Origin: Chitinophaga sp.
Lineage (GTDB): Bacteria; Bacteroidota; Bacteroidia; Chitinophagales; Chitinophagaceae
Assembly: GCF_019236475.1 (NCBI RefSeq)
Contig: NZ_JAFAIX010000005.1
Span: forward strand, 124,001 to 188,000
Length of the DNA stretch: 64,000 nt
Reading direction: 5' to 3'
Within the stretch, counting starts at the first letter, position 1; every line of letters starts with the position of its first letter. Under the pieces are notes generated by a model. The model saw only the letters and a list, made by a program, of their open reading frames with translations. It ran no database searches and was not told the DNA's origin. Positions 54,316 to 62,968 of the stretch are shown here, piece by piece. Position numbers and translations under genes: made by a program.

Positions 54316-55440
54316 TTAGGGAGACACGATGTACTCCACCTCATGCGCCTCCGTGAGGGAAGGAACTTCCAGCTTGCGTATCAACTGATGCAACGCCTTC
54401 TCCGGCACCGCATATTCGCGTTGTTTATTCTGGGCAAACAATACTGCTGCAGGCACTTCTACATACACGATTTTCACTTCTGCATGATAGGTCATGCAAA
54501 GTCCCACCAGTTGCTCTCGCATCTGCCGTGTGATATTGGTAGCATTCCATACAAAATCTTTTCCCTGGCGCAGATAAACCTTTGCCTGTTCTTTCGCTTC
54601 CTGGATTACTGTGCCATTGCCGCTTTTATCAGTAGGCGCAATACCATGCTTACGGCGGATTTCATCCGGCGATACCATTGGCATATCCTTGAAATGCCGC
54701 TGTACATAAGTGTCTTTCCCAGATCCAGGCAATCCGCTCATCACGATCACCCGACTCCCCTTCTCTGGGTAAGGAACGTAGTCCGGATCAACATTCGTCT
54801 TCATAAAATAATTCATCTTCGCTGCTGTAGTAGCAAAATTCCGGGACATCCCCCAGCAATGCTGCTCTTTCGCCAACGCTTCAAAACAATCAATGCGGTA
54901 CAATAAATCCGCGGTGTCTGTACAGGTACGGCCCAAGACATCTGCACGGGCCAGGATGGACAATAGACGGACATCTACATCCAAACTCGCACTGATCAAT
55001 GCTTTTATGGGATCAGGCTTATCGAACACCCACAACGGCAGCCCGTGATAACGAACGAGTTTTGCTATTTGTTCCCGTATAAAAAAAGGAGTAGGTATTT
55101 CTTCATACAGGATATTCCGACTGGTCATTTCCCCTCTGCGCGCATGTCCGGGGGAAGTGATATGTCCATCTGGCAATATTTCCGTAGTACTGTATTTTTC
55201 CACATCATGCAATAGTGCGGCCGCCCACAGCAATTCCTGCTGCTGCGGTTCTAACTGCTGATAGGCTGGCAACTGCTCCAACGCCGCCAGCACCATTCGG
55301 GTGTGAATAGCCACATCCCCTTCTGCATGGTGATGCGGATCTTGTGGCACATCTTCCATCCTACTCACCCAATACCAAGTATCGTGTAGGTGCTGCCATG
55401 ATTTATCTTTATCTATAGTCCACATAATTTCCATTTTCAT
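54316..55440 (-). CDS. HD-Pnk: HD phosphoesterase fused to polynucleotide 5'-kinase
   Basis: The 374-residue protein joins an N-terminal HD domain, with LLHDVEK (His78-Asp79) and upstream His residues in DPHHHAEGDVAIHTR, to a C-terminal P-loop kinase with GLPGSGKDT at 236-244 (Lys242). This is the layout of the end-healing enzyme HD-Pnk described from Runella, where the HD part removes 2',3'-cyclic phosphate ends and the kinase phosphorylates 5'-OH ends. The start overlaps the end of the RNA ligase gene by 32 bp, so both are made together, making a healing-and-sealing RNA repair unit. Double hairpin 54204-54279 follows. Confidence 0.88.
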   Translation of the reverse strand: MKMEIMWTIDKDKSWQHLHDTWYWVSRMEDVPQDPHHHAEGDVAIHTRMVLAALEQLPAYQQLEPQQQELLWAAALLHDVEKYSTTEILPDGHITSPGHARRGEMTSRNILYEEIPTPFFIREQIAKLVRYHGLPLWVFDKPDPIKALISASLDVDVRLLSILARADVLGRTCTDTADLLYRIDCFEALAKEQHCWGMSRNFATTAAKMNYFMKTNVDPDYVPYPEKGSRVIVMSGLPGSGKDTYVQRHFKDMPMVSPDEIRRKHGIAPTDKSGNGTVIQEAKEQAKVYLRQGKDFVWNATNITRQMREQLVGLCMTYHAEVKIVYVEVPAAVLFAQNKQREYAVPEKALHQLIRKLEVPSLTEAHEVEYIVSP

Positions 55441-56119
55441 AATTCAGTTTTGCACGGCGCCAGTGTCTGGTCCAGTGCTCATCTGTTTTTACATGTCCTT
55501 TGCGGACATACTTAAATACATTGTTTGCAAATTCACTCACCGCGTAACTGTCGGTGTTCCTGGTAACAATACCTTCCATCGTAACTGGGTAACCACCCGC
55601 CGCATCATGCGGATCGAAGGTGCCAGGGCCTGACACCAACTCCAAGGTTTCCTTTTCATACTGTTCTCGTGTAGCCGGTGGCGTGAGTATCGCTAATTCC
55701 GGTACTACTGGCAGGTCCAGCATGGCCGCGTAAAATTTGGTTTCTTCCCAACTCAGCCAGCGGTCTTGCTCCCTGATACCAAAAACATAAAAATGATGGT
55801 CTAGGTTGCGATACTCGATAGAATGCACAGCATAGAGGTTCTCCAGGAAGATTTCCATATCTCCCAGATCATTCTTGATGCTTTCCCAGAAGCGACGAAT
55901 AGAGGCCGTCCAGGCGGAAGTGGTAGGCGCAGCATGTGAGCGCGCGAACACACCGTATTTGGAAAGGCAGTTATTCTCTCCGTCTAGTTTTTCGGTATGT
56001 ACCAGTTGTGGGATTGTTTTAAGCTGATCCCAGTAGTTATATTGAATACGGTCATCGCTGGTAGTTCCCGGTGAAAACGGGTAATGCCAGGTACGGCCAT
56101 ACTTTCTTGAAATTGCCAT
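55409..56119 (-). CDS. ATP-dependent RNA ligase
   Basis: The ligase seals RNA 3'-OH and 5'-phosphate ends. The 236-residue protein has the nucleotidyl-transfer motif TEKLDGEN, with Lys44 as the likely AMP-accepting residue, FYVFGIRE (motif III region), EGIVTRN (motif IV) and FKYVRKGH (motif V). The size and motif spacing fit the compact Rnl-type ligase domain. It has no C-terminal partner domain and probably acts together with the HD-Pnk gene, which it overlaps by 32 bp. It starts the operon. The ligase needs the ends that HD-Pnk produces, so the two work in sequence. Confidence 0.88.
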   Translation of the reverse strand: MAISRKYGRTWHYPFSPGTTSDDRIQYNYWDQLKTIPQLVHTEKLDGENNCLSKYGVFARSHAAPTTSAWTASIRRFWESIKNDLGDMEIFLENLYAVHSIEYRNLDHHFYVFGIREQDRWLSWEETKFYAAMLDLPVVPELAILTPPATREQYEKETLELVSGPGTFDPHDAAGGYPVTMEGIVTRNTDSYAVSEFANNVFKYVRKGHVKTDEHWTRHWRRAKLNYENGNYVDYR

Positions 56120-56341
56120 GATAAGGGGTTTTAATCAACAATAAAATCACAGGCCGATCCGAAGATGGAACGACTAAAGGCTTGAATTAATATGCCTGTG
56201 ATATTACATGGCTCAAAGTTTTGCGGTTTTTATATTAAATGCCCTGCAAAGCTATGAAAAAAATACCATCCTTGTAAATATGGCCGCTATTCCCCTATCA
56301 AAATAGTATCTTACGTAATCTTACAACGCAACTACACCCAT

Positions 56342-58087
56342 ATGAGAAAACTATTACTATGTGCCGCCACTGCGGCAGCATTCACTGCCTGCCACCAGGG
56401 TGGCGGCAGCAGCAGCGGTACAGACAGTACCCTCAATATTGCCTTTGCTAATTATTCACAACATTTCATTGATGACCTCTGGAAAGAAAACCCAGGATGG
56501 GCTACAGAAGTAGGTTATCACAAATACGACAGCGTGCTCATTGTGCCTGATAGCGCCGCCAATGTAGCCAGTCTCGCTTTCAGCGCCCGTCATCTCGATT
56601 CACTCAAAGCTTACTCACTTGATAAACTGACTGACGCCAATAAAATTGATTATCAACTGATCGAAAATTATCTGAAATCCAATGTTTGGGGTATCAATGA
56701 ATTGAAATCCAATCAATGGGACCCTTCCAGTTTCAATGTCAGCAATACTTTCGCCACCATCTTAAATGAAAATTATGCACCACTGGAAACAAGACTGCGA
56801 AGCTTTTATGCAAGACTGCGGAATGTACCTGCATACTACGCAGCAGCCAAAGCGCAAATCAATAATCCAGTCCCTGAACTACAGCAACTGGCTATAGATC
56901 AGAACAATGGCGGTGCACCAGTATTGGAAAAAGATTTCGTTGACTCGCTCAATAAAACCAATATCCCTGCCGAAGAGAAAAAAGAAATGATTGCCCGCGC
57001 TAAAACTGCAGCAACAGCCATGCATGATTATGCGACTTGGCTCGGCGCACTGAAACCTGCGAATCCACGCAGTTTCAGACTAGGCAAAGCACTCTATGAA
57101 CAAAAATTCAACTATCAGATACAATCCGCTTTCTCTGCGCAGCAAATATTCGACTCCGCTGTGGCACGCAAGCAATTTGTACATAAAGAAATGATCCGCA
57201 TCAGCAGGGAATTATGGCCAAAATATTTTGGTAATACCCCTATTCCAACGGATTCTCTGGAATTGATTGGTCGTATGATCGATACGTTGAGCGTTCGCCA
57301 TGTGAAGCCAGAAGAGTTCCAAGCTGCCATTGAGAAACAAATTCCAGAGCTGGTGAAATTCATTAAAGAAAAAGACCTGCTTTACTTGGACCCTACCAAA
57401 CCATTAGTTGTTCGTAAAGAACCTGCATATATGGCGGGAGTTGCCGGTGCGTCTATCAGCGCTCCTGGCCCGTATGACAAGGGTGGTAATACTTACTACA
57501 ATGTAGGCAGCTTGGCTGGATGGCCAAAAGAAAAAGCAGAAAGCTATCTGCGTGAATACAATCACTATATCATGCAGATCCTGGATATACATGAAGCCAT
57601 CCCTGGTCATTATACACAATTGGTGTATGCGAATCAATCACCTAGCCTGATTAAGTCGCTCATGGGTAATGGCGCTATGATTGAAGGATGGGCTGTTTAC
57701 ACAGAGCAAATGATGCTGGAAAATGGTTATGGCAATAATGAGCCTGAAATGTGGCTCATGTGGTATAAATGGAATCTGCGTACGGTTTGCAATACCATCC
57801 TGGATTACAGTGTGCATGTAAATAACATGAGTAAGGAAGACGCGTTGCACTTGCTGACGAAAGAGGCTTTCCAGCAACAGGCGGAAGCAGAAGGTAAATG
57901 GCGTAGGGTGAGTGTTACGAGCGTGCAGCTTACTTCTTACTTTACGGGGTATAAAGAGATTATTGACCTGCGCGAAGCTTATAAAAAGAAGATGGGGAAC
58001 GATTATAAATTGAAGGCTTTTAATGAGAAGTTTTTGAGTTATGGTAGTGCGCCGGTGAAGTATATTAGTCAGTTGATGCTGAAATAA
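56342..58087 (+). CDS. DUF885 family metallopeptidase-like lipoprotein
   Basis: The 581-residue protein is a lipoprotein or has a lipobox-like signal (AAFTAC, Cys17). It then continues as a DUF885 domain: FIDDLWKENPGWATEVGYHKYD near the start, TDANKIDYQLIENYL, and a catalytic-looking core HEAIPGHYTQL (HExxPGH form) followed by MIEGWAVYTEQMMLENGY. The His-Glu-His-Glu set suggests a zinc carboxypeptidase. Its natural substrate is unknown. The gene is single, with convergent double hairpin 58102-58188 after its stop. Confidence 0.88.
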   Translation: MRKLLLCAATAAAFTACHQGGGSSSGTDSTLNIAFANYSQHFIDDLWKENPGWATEVGYHKYDSVLIVPDSAANVASLAFSARHLDSLKAYSLDKLTDANKIDYQLIENYLKSNVWGINELKSNQWDPSSFNVSNTFATILNENYAPLETRLRSFYARLRNVPAYYAAAKAQINNPVPELQQLAIDQNNGGAPVLEKDFVDSLNKTNIPAEEKKEMIARAKTAATAMHDYATWLGALKPANPRSFRLGKALYEQKFNYQIQSAFSAQQIFDSAVARKQFVHKEMIRISRELWPKYFGNTPIPTDSLELIGRMIDTLSVRHVKPEEFQAAIEKQIPELVKFIKEKDLLYLDPTKPLVVRKEPAYMAGVAGASISAPGPYDKGGNTYYNVGSLAGWPKEKAESYLREYNHYIMQILDIHEAIPGHYTQLVYANQSPSLIKSLMGNGAMIEGWAVYTEQMMLENGYGNNEPEMWLMWYKWNLRTVCNTILDYSVHVNNMSKEDALHLLTKEAFQQQAEAEGKWRRVSVTSVQLTSYFTGYKEIIDLREAYKKKMGNDYKLKAFNEKFLSYGSAPVKYISQLMLK

Positions 58088-58101
58088 TTTTTTATTTGTT
58101 T

Positions 58102-58188
58102 AACGGGCGAAGCCCTTCGAAACCTGCGGTTTCGAAGGGCTTCGCCCGTTTTATATCTGTCGATCCCGCCCCACCGGGCGGGATCGAC
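58102..58188 (-). terminator. Double-hairpin 3' element with divergent sequence
   Basis: Hairpin 1 has 23-bp arms (58102-58124 and 58128-58150) with loop TGC, and outer sequence rich in GAAGCCC. Hairpin 2 has GTCGATCCCGCCC (58159-58171) and GGGCGGGATCGAC (58176-58188) with a 4-nt loop. Both differ in sequence from other copies but keep the same layout and full pairing. It lies between converging genes, 19 bp before the collagen-like stop. Confidence 0.72.
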
Positions 58189-58207
58189 GGGCAGAGAGAA
58201 ATTGATA

Positions 58208-58840
58208 TCAATCTGGTAAGTGATAATAATTTTTTACTGCCTCGTAATTATTATAGTCCACAGGGGCCGATGCGCGGGCATTGGGATTACCGCCAATGAT
58301 AACATATTTAAAATCAAAATTAGGCACTGTTACTGTGCTTATAAGTGGCACTGGAGTGGTAGGTGCATGGTCTGTAGGCAGGTTCATATAGTATATCCTT
58401 AATTTTCCTATATCATAGTTATAGTTGATATTGATCAAGTAACCAGGGTTGAAGCTGGAAATCTGCCATGGAAGAGGGGTCCAGACAGATGGATTCGCAC
58501 CAAAAACTGCAGGTTCCTTAATATAAAGCAGTATTGTCCCTTTATTAAAAACATCTGCCGTAATATCAGCGAGGGTTACTGTGGCCATTTTAGCACTTAT
58601 TCCGGCGGCGCTACCAGGGCCGGTTTGATAGGACCAAATATCAAGTGCATACTGGGTATTCGTTAACGTGAAATTACCACTCTTTACATTGGCATTTCCT
58701 TGTGAGCCAGTGGCGCCAGTTGGACCAGCAGGGCCTTGTGCACCTTGTGGACCTATAGGCCCCGCAGGCCCTGTCTTACTACATGCTGAAAAAATAAATA
58801 ACGCGCCTATCGTACAGATTAGGTGAATGAACTTAAACAT
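58208..58840 (-). CDS. Lipoprotein with collagen-like repeats
   Basis: The 210-residue lipoprotein has the lipobox FIFSAC (Cys about 20). Residues about 25-52 are Gly-X-Y triplets (GPAGPIGPQGAQGPAGPTG and on), an approximately nine-triplet collagen-like stretch. The rest is a compact C-terminal domain with beta character (FTLTNTQYALDIWSYQ, TVTLADITADVFNKGTILLYIK). Bacterial collagen-like proteins trimerize on the cell surface; the C-terminal domain may nucleate the trimer. No enzyme motif is seen. The stop is close to double hairpin 58102-58188. Confidence 0.82.
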   Translation of the reverse strand: MFKFIHLICTIGALFIFSACSKTGPAGPIGPQGAQGPAGPTGATGSQGNANVKSGNFTLTNTQYALDIWSYQTGPGSAAGISAKMATVTLADITADVFNKGTILLYIKEPAVFGANPSVWTPLPWQISSFNPGYLININYNYDIGKLRIYYMNLPTDHAPTTPVPLISTVTVPNFDFKYVIIGGNPNARASAPVDYNNYEAVKNYYHLPD

Positions 58841-59073
58841 GGGGATATATTTATTTTGGTTTTATGAATTCGCTTAAGATGAATAATGCTCAGTATATCG
58901 GGGCTTGTTGGTCACAGTATATAGATGTACAGTATAAATATACTGGCTTTAAAAGGGCTTATGGCATGCAGATGATAAACGGTAGGGAATTTTTATTATC
59001 TGGCTTATCAGGTATTATTAGTGGAGATAACAGATCGACGGGTAGTAATAAAATGTAGGGCTGCTTTGATTTT
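58841..59073. other. Gap upstream of the collagen-like gene
   Basis: A 233-bp gap without a gene I can support. It should carry the promoter of the minus-strand collagen-like gene. A 64-codon frame at 58864-59058 shows no recognisable features. Confidence 0.35.
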
Positions 59074-59105
59074 ATATGGTTCCCGCCGCAGGGCGGGAAC
59101 CATAT
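59074..59105 (-). terminator. Lone hairpin related to hairpin 2
   Basis: ATATGGTTCCCGCC and GGCGGGAACCATAT with loop GCAG form a 14-bp stem that lies 3 bp after the DUF1080 stop on the minus strand. The C-rich left arm and location match hairpin 2 of the double-hairpin family, but the sequence is different and no hairpin 1 is next to it. Confidence 0.55.
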
Positions 59106-59108
59106 CTT

Positions 59109-59954
59109 TTACTTATTGAATTTCCTTTTTTGCAAGAGTTGTATTACGTAAGCTAATTTCTTAGGATCATTTACGTATGGCGACAAATCGAACAATTCTA
59201 CTTTTCTGAATGCAACAGGATGACTTTCAGATTGCAAAGAAATAGAACCTTCTGTCAACAATTTTCCATCCGTTTTCACAGCGGGATCGTAATTAGAAAC
59301 GTTGCCACCACCGATTTGCGGCTGATTATATACGATTACTGTATCCTGACCAGCAATATGTTTGATGACGGAATCGCGGATTACCAGCGCTTCTACGTGT
59401 ACCCATTGATCACCATGATAGGTTTTCGAAGTAGAAGAAATACAATGATCTTTGATTAGTTTAGTATTCATTACCACATTGGTACCTGGTGTACAAAGAT
59501 TGGCATTAGTACGCGCGTCTTTCCCATTCCCACCTAGTAATTGTTCCTCCAGGGAAATAGGAAAATCTTGGTTCTTTCCCATGGAAGCAGCTGTTTGACC
59601 ATGTAGCATCACACCGCTGTTGCGATAAGCCCAACCTGGACCACCTTTTACCTGCTCGCCAGTAAAACGATATTCCACAACAATCAAGTAGGCAGAGAAA
59701 TTCTTCTTATAGAAAATGTGACCGAATTTATCATCAAACTGTTGATATTGGTCATAATTCACCGTGAGGAGTCCGTCTTTTACACGGAAGGTATTACCGA
59801 AATTATCATTCAAATCATAACCGGTGATTTTGATATCCCAGTCTTTCAAATCCTTTCCATTGAACATTTTCACCCATTTATTCGGCGCAATCTCTTTCTG
59901 TGCCTGGGTTACAAGGGTAGACAAAAGTAATAACGTGGTTAATATGCTTTTCAT
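59109..59954 (-). CDS. DUF1080 (3-keto-disaccharide hydrolase-like) secreted protein
   Basis: The 281-residue product has a signal peptide (cleaved near residue 18). Its domain is a beta-jelly-roll of the DUF1080 family, which resembles glycoside hydrolases of family 16 and lectins: KWVKMFNGKDLKDWDIKI, DGLLTVNYDQYQQFD, YRFTGEQVKGGPGWAYRNSG and SLEEQLLGGNGK. Recent work assigns some members as 3-keto-glycoside hydrolases. The catalytic residues are not settled enough for me to mark. The gene is single, and the lone hairpin at 59074-59105 follows its stop. Confidence 0.87.
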   Translation of the reverse strand: MKSILTTLLLLSTLVTQAQKEIAPNKWVKMFNGKDLKDWDIKITGYDLNDNFGNTFRVKDGLLTVNYDQYQQFDDKFGHIFYKKNFSAYLIVVEYRFTGEQVKGGPGWAYRNSGVMLHGQTAASMGKNQDFPISLEEQLLGGNGKDARTNANLCTPGTNVVMNTKLIKDHCISSTSKTYHGDQWVHVEALVIRDSVIKHIAGQDTVIVYNQPQIGGGNVSNYDPAVKTDGKLLTEGSISLQSESHPVAFRKVELFDLSPYVNDPKKLAYVIQLLQKRKFNK

Positions 59955-60133
59955 TTGTTCATAGTTTATGCTGCGGAAGATATAAAAATTATTACTGCCG
60001 GACTGTGTAATATTTTGCGCAGCGTGACTTTAGTTCCACATAGAGAGAAATAAACAACATATCTATACTAGTAGCTATCAAAATGTTAATTTATTGCAAG
60101 ATTTTAGTGGGAGTATTATAAACCAGCAATTGT

Positions 60134-60859
60134 ATGATGATAGCAAACAAACAGATCAATGGGCAGGTTCATCCTGCGGCAGGGCTGCTTTATAATAGTT
60201 CCAGCATCATCAATGTTAGTCCTGAAGGGCGCATTGTATCTATATTCACGGGTGCCTGGCTATTGGGTTCTGCCATTAGCAGCGTAGATAAGAAACCTGT
60301 CAACAGTCTGCTGAAGCTGCTGGGAGCGGGTTATCTCCTGTACCGTGGCATTTCAGGCAATAGTTTATTAAATGGCATAACGGGAAAGCGGCATCCCGAC
60401 CGGCATACAAGGGCCGTGAATATCAGGACCGCTGTTCTCATTGATAACCCACGTGAGGAAGTATATTATTTCTGGCGACAACTAAGCAACCTGTCCATCT
60501 TTATGAAGCATTTACAGTCGGTGGAAGAAAAAGATCCGTTACATTCTCACTGGATTGTGAAAGGGCCTGGCGGCATTGGTACATTGGAATGGGATGCAGA
60601 AATCGTAAAGGAATATCCTGGGCAATTTTTGGGATGGAGATCATTACCAGGTTCTAGTATAGCTACGGCCGGAAGAGTAACGTTTACGGATATTCCCGGT
60701 GGAGGTACAGCCGTTGATGTGATGTTGACTTATAGAGCCCCTGCAGGGCAGATTGGCAGCGGATTAGCATGGCTATTGAATCCTGCATTTGAGAGGATGG
60801 TTGTGAAAGACATTCGTCGATTCAAGCATTTTATGGAAACTGGAGAAACAGCACAGTAA
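60134..60859 (+). CDS. SRPBCC-domain protein with N-terminal membrane anchor
   Basis: The 241-residue protein has an N-terminal region with hydrophobic segments (about 30-50 and 62-82; IVSIFTGAWLLGSAIS, LLKLLGAGYLLYRGIS) of DUF2892 style, then an SRPBCC (START-like) domain from about residue 95: VNIRTAVLIDNPREEVYYFWRQ, FMKHLQSVEEKD, GTLEWDAEIVKEYPGQFLGWRS. Such domains bind lipids or hydrophobic ligands; no enzyme motif is present. It is single and followed by a terminator at 60880-60912. Confidence 0.85.
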   Translation: MMIANKQINGQVHPAAGLLYNSSSIINVSPEGRIVSIFTGAWLLGSAISSVDKKPVNSLLKLLGAGYLLYRGISGNSLLNGITGKRHPDRHTRAVNIRTAVLIDNPREEVYYFWRQLSNLSIFMKHLQSVEEKDPLHSHWIVKGPGGIGTLEWDAEIVKEYPGQFLGWRSLPGSSIATAGRVTFTDIPGGGTAVDVMLTYRAPAGQIGSGLAWLLNPAFERMVVKDIRRFKHFMETGETAQ

Positions 60860-60879
60860 AGCTTTCCTTGTTATAAATA

Positions 60880-60912
60880 AAACAGGCTGCAGCGTGTAGT
60901 TGCAGCCTGTTT
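60880..60912 (+). terminator. Intrinsic terminator after the SRPBCC gene
   Basis: AAACAGGCTGCA and its exact complement around a 9-nt loop, then TTCTTTTTGC, 21 bp past the stop. Confidence 0.85.
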
Positions 60913-60944
60913 CTTTTTGCTTTTTCATCACTGTTCGTAATGCG

Positions 60945-61253
60945 CTATGACAATACTTCTTTCTTAAAGTTGTGGTAGGTGTTCTGACTTTCGTTAATCA
61001 GTTTTAATACTTTTTCCCGAACATCATCTTTCAGGCCGGTAACCTGTTGTTCAAACACATCGCGGAGTTCATCGAGCTCCCCATTTCCTTTTCCTACCAT
61101 TTTATTGATTTTTCTACGCCATTTTCCAGCCCTATACTTGATTTTGTTGCGAGTACCTTCTCCACTGTCGGGGGCTGTGAGAACACCTATTACGAGACCA
61201 GCAGTAAGACCGGCTAAGGCTCCTGCTAAAAATTTAATAGTAGACATAATCAC
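60945..61253 (-). CDS. YtxH domain protein
   Basis: The 102-residue protein has an N-terminal membrane helix (FLAGALAGLTAGLVIGVLTAP, residues 8-28) followed by GEGTRNKIKYRAGKWRRKI and a charged amphipathic helical tail. YtxH proteins are small membrane-linked proteins of the general-stress type with unknown function. The alternative start is the ATG at 61247. Its 3' end lies 33 bp from the converging SRPBCC terminator. Confidence 0.88.
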   Translation of the reverse strand: MIMSTIKFLAGALAGLTAGLVIGVLTAPDSGEGTRNKIKYRAGKWRRKINKMVGKGNGELDELRDVFEQQVTGLKDDVREKVLKLINESQNTYHNFKKEVLS

Positions 61254-61714
61254 TGGTTTTAATGGTTTAACAAATGATTACAGTACTTAGTTCAACTGCA
61301 CTGCGTAAGGGGCAATTTTTCAAATATCAGGCCAAGAATGGCCCAATAGACTACATAGGCTGAATTAGTGATTCAATTGTGATTCAATCAACATTAAAAT
61401 TTTTGTTAAATCTAAATATCGTATAGACGTTGCCGTTATAGCTTTACTAGAGTACCAGCATTACCTATAGGCTTCAGTGCTTCACTGTTATTACGGGATA
61501 TAACCAATCTTTATATCAAAAAATACAGCCGGAACAATATCAGCGTTGACATCGTTCCGGCTATGTGGATAAGATAAGCGAGTAGATAATGGAATTTATA
61601 AAGTCAAACGGAGCAGTAAAATAATCAGGATTTTTTGTTTTTCAAAACTTTTTGAAAGAAACGAAAATAATAAATTTATTTAAAAAGTCCCTTTTTGCTC
61701 CCTGACCCACTCCC
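61254..61714. other. Gap of 460 bp with a hairpin and a short repeat
   Basis: No gene can be supported. The gap holds the YtxH upstream region, a short direct repeat of GATTCAAT near 61372-61384, and a hairpin with arms AGCCGGAAC (61527-61535) and GTTCCGGCT (61554-61562) around an 18-nt loop. That hairpin could belong to the 3' end of the TlpA-like gene or be part of a small RNA. Confidence 0.4.
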
Positions 61715-62950
61715 CTAGTCTGCTAAGAGCTGATCTACTAATCTATTAAAATTATATTTGAATTCTTCATAATGTTCCCCGGTACCAGGTCCATTGAAGC
61801 CAGTATGCACTTCTTTCACATTACCTTTTTTATCAATAAATATGGTAGTAGGGAATCCTTTGATGCCCGTCAACTGCGGTAAAGTTTTCTCTCCTTTCTC
61901 AGGATCGCCGGGCGTTACGCCGGTGATTAGGACCGGATACTGTACATCAAAGCGTTTCAGGAAACTGGAAAGTGATTTCTTTGATTTTTCGAAATCGGTA
62001 GTACGCTCGTAAGCGAGCCCCAGTACCTCTATACCACGATCCTTGTTCTTTTTGTACCAGTCGCTCAGATAATTCGTTTCATCCATGCAGTTAGGACACC
62101 AGGAGCCCATCAGCGTGATAACGACGCCTTTTCCGCGGAAACGCTCATCCTGTAAACTCACCTTTTTACCATCCATATCTGGGAAGGAGAAGGTCAGCGG
62201 ACCTGCGCCTGGCTTCAATGTAGCGAGGGTCGCTTCATCTTGCAGTTTGGCCGTGTCGTTCTTAACAGCCGTCCAACTTTCCTTTCCATCGCCAATACCA
62301 GCGAAGAAAGTACCGCCCACAATGGAATCTCCGCTTACTTTGGCAGTGAACAGGTAAGCATGTGAACCATCGAAGGTAGAGAGTTTCAGGCTATCGCCAT
62401 CTACAACGCCATCCAGGAAACGGTAATCGCCGGTGGTGGTCAGGAAGGTGCCATGCACCGTATTGCCTTGCTGTTTGAATTCGCCAATAGCGTAGGAAGA
62501 GTCTTTATCTTTCCCCAGGAACCAAGTAGCCCAGCGGCCATTCACGGAGCCTTTAGCAGGCGTATTTACATGAAAACGTTCCGTAGTATTAGGTGTGGCA
62601 GAAAATGGCACACTCACATCTTTATCGGCCAGATGGCGGGTCCAAGTACCGGTCATCTTACCATCTGCTTGTAATTGCGCTTTGAAATCAGAGTCGAAGA
62701 ATGGCATTTTGATGAAGACGGAATCTCCCGTTACCTTCACATCGTCCACCAGCAGTCGATCCGTTGCATTCAGTACAAAGAGTACTTTATGACCAGCCGT
62801 ATCTTTCACTTCAAAATTGAAAACAATCTCCGCACCATCTTTACGATGCAGTTTCGCCTGCCAGGTACCTGGTTGCAGGTCTTTTTTGGCGCCTACATTA
62901 CATGCGGCGAGGGATATTCCTGCCACCAGGCAGCTCCATAATTTCTTCAT
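61715..62950 (-). CDS. TlpA-like thioredoxin-fold lipoprotein
   Basis: The 411-residue lipoprotein has the lipobox ISLAAC (Cys17). An N-terminal beta-rich region (residues about 25-255) with repeated GKMTGTW-type turns precedes a thioredoxin domain of the TlpA/AhpC-TSA type with the redox pair WCPNC near residue 289 and a cis-Pro segment GFPTTIFIDKKG. It should reduce disulfides or handle oxidized targets in the envelope. The long N-terminal domain is typical of Bacteroidota members of this family. It lies 18 bp after yggS on the same strand. Confidence 0.87.
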   Translation of the reverse strand: MKKLWSCLVAGISLAACNVGAKKDLQPGTWQAKLHRKDGAEIVFNFEVKDTAGHKVLFVLNATDRLLVDDVKVTGDSVFIKMPFFDSDFKAQLQADGKMTGTWTRHLADKDVSVPFSATPNTTERFHVNTPAKGSVNGRWATWFLGKDKDSSYAIGEFKQQGNTVHGTFLTTTGDYRFLDGVVDGDSLKLSTFDGSHAYLFTAKVSGDSIVGGTFFAGIGDGKESWTAVKNDTAKLQDEATLATLKPGAGPLTFSFPDMDGKKVSLQDERFRGKGVVITLMGSWCPNCMDETNYLSDWYKKNKDRGIEVLGLAYERTTDFEKSKKSLSSFLKRFDVQYPVLITGVTPGDPEKGEKTLPQLTGIKGFPTTIFIDKKGNVKEVHTGFNGPGTGEHYEEFKYNFNRLVDQLLAD

Positions 62951-62968
62951 AGCTAAACCTTAAAAATG

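Noticed and set aside
58864..59058. Open frame of 64 codons between the collagen-like and DUF1080 genes
   Set aside because: No homology, signal peptide or promoter is visible; it may be real but cannot be supported.
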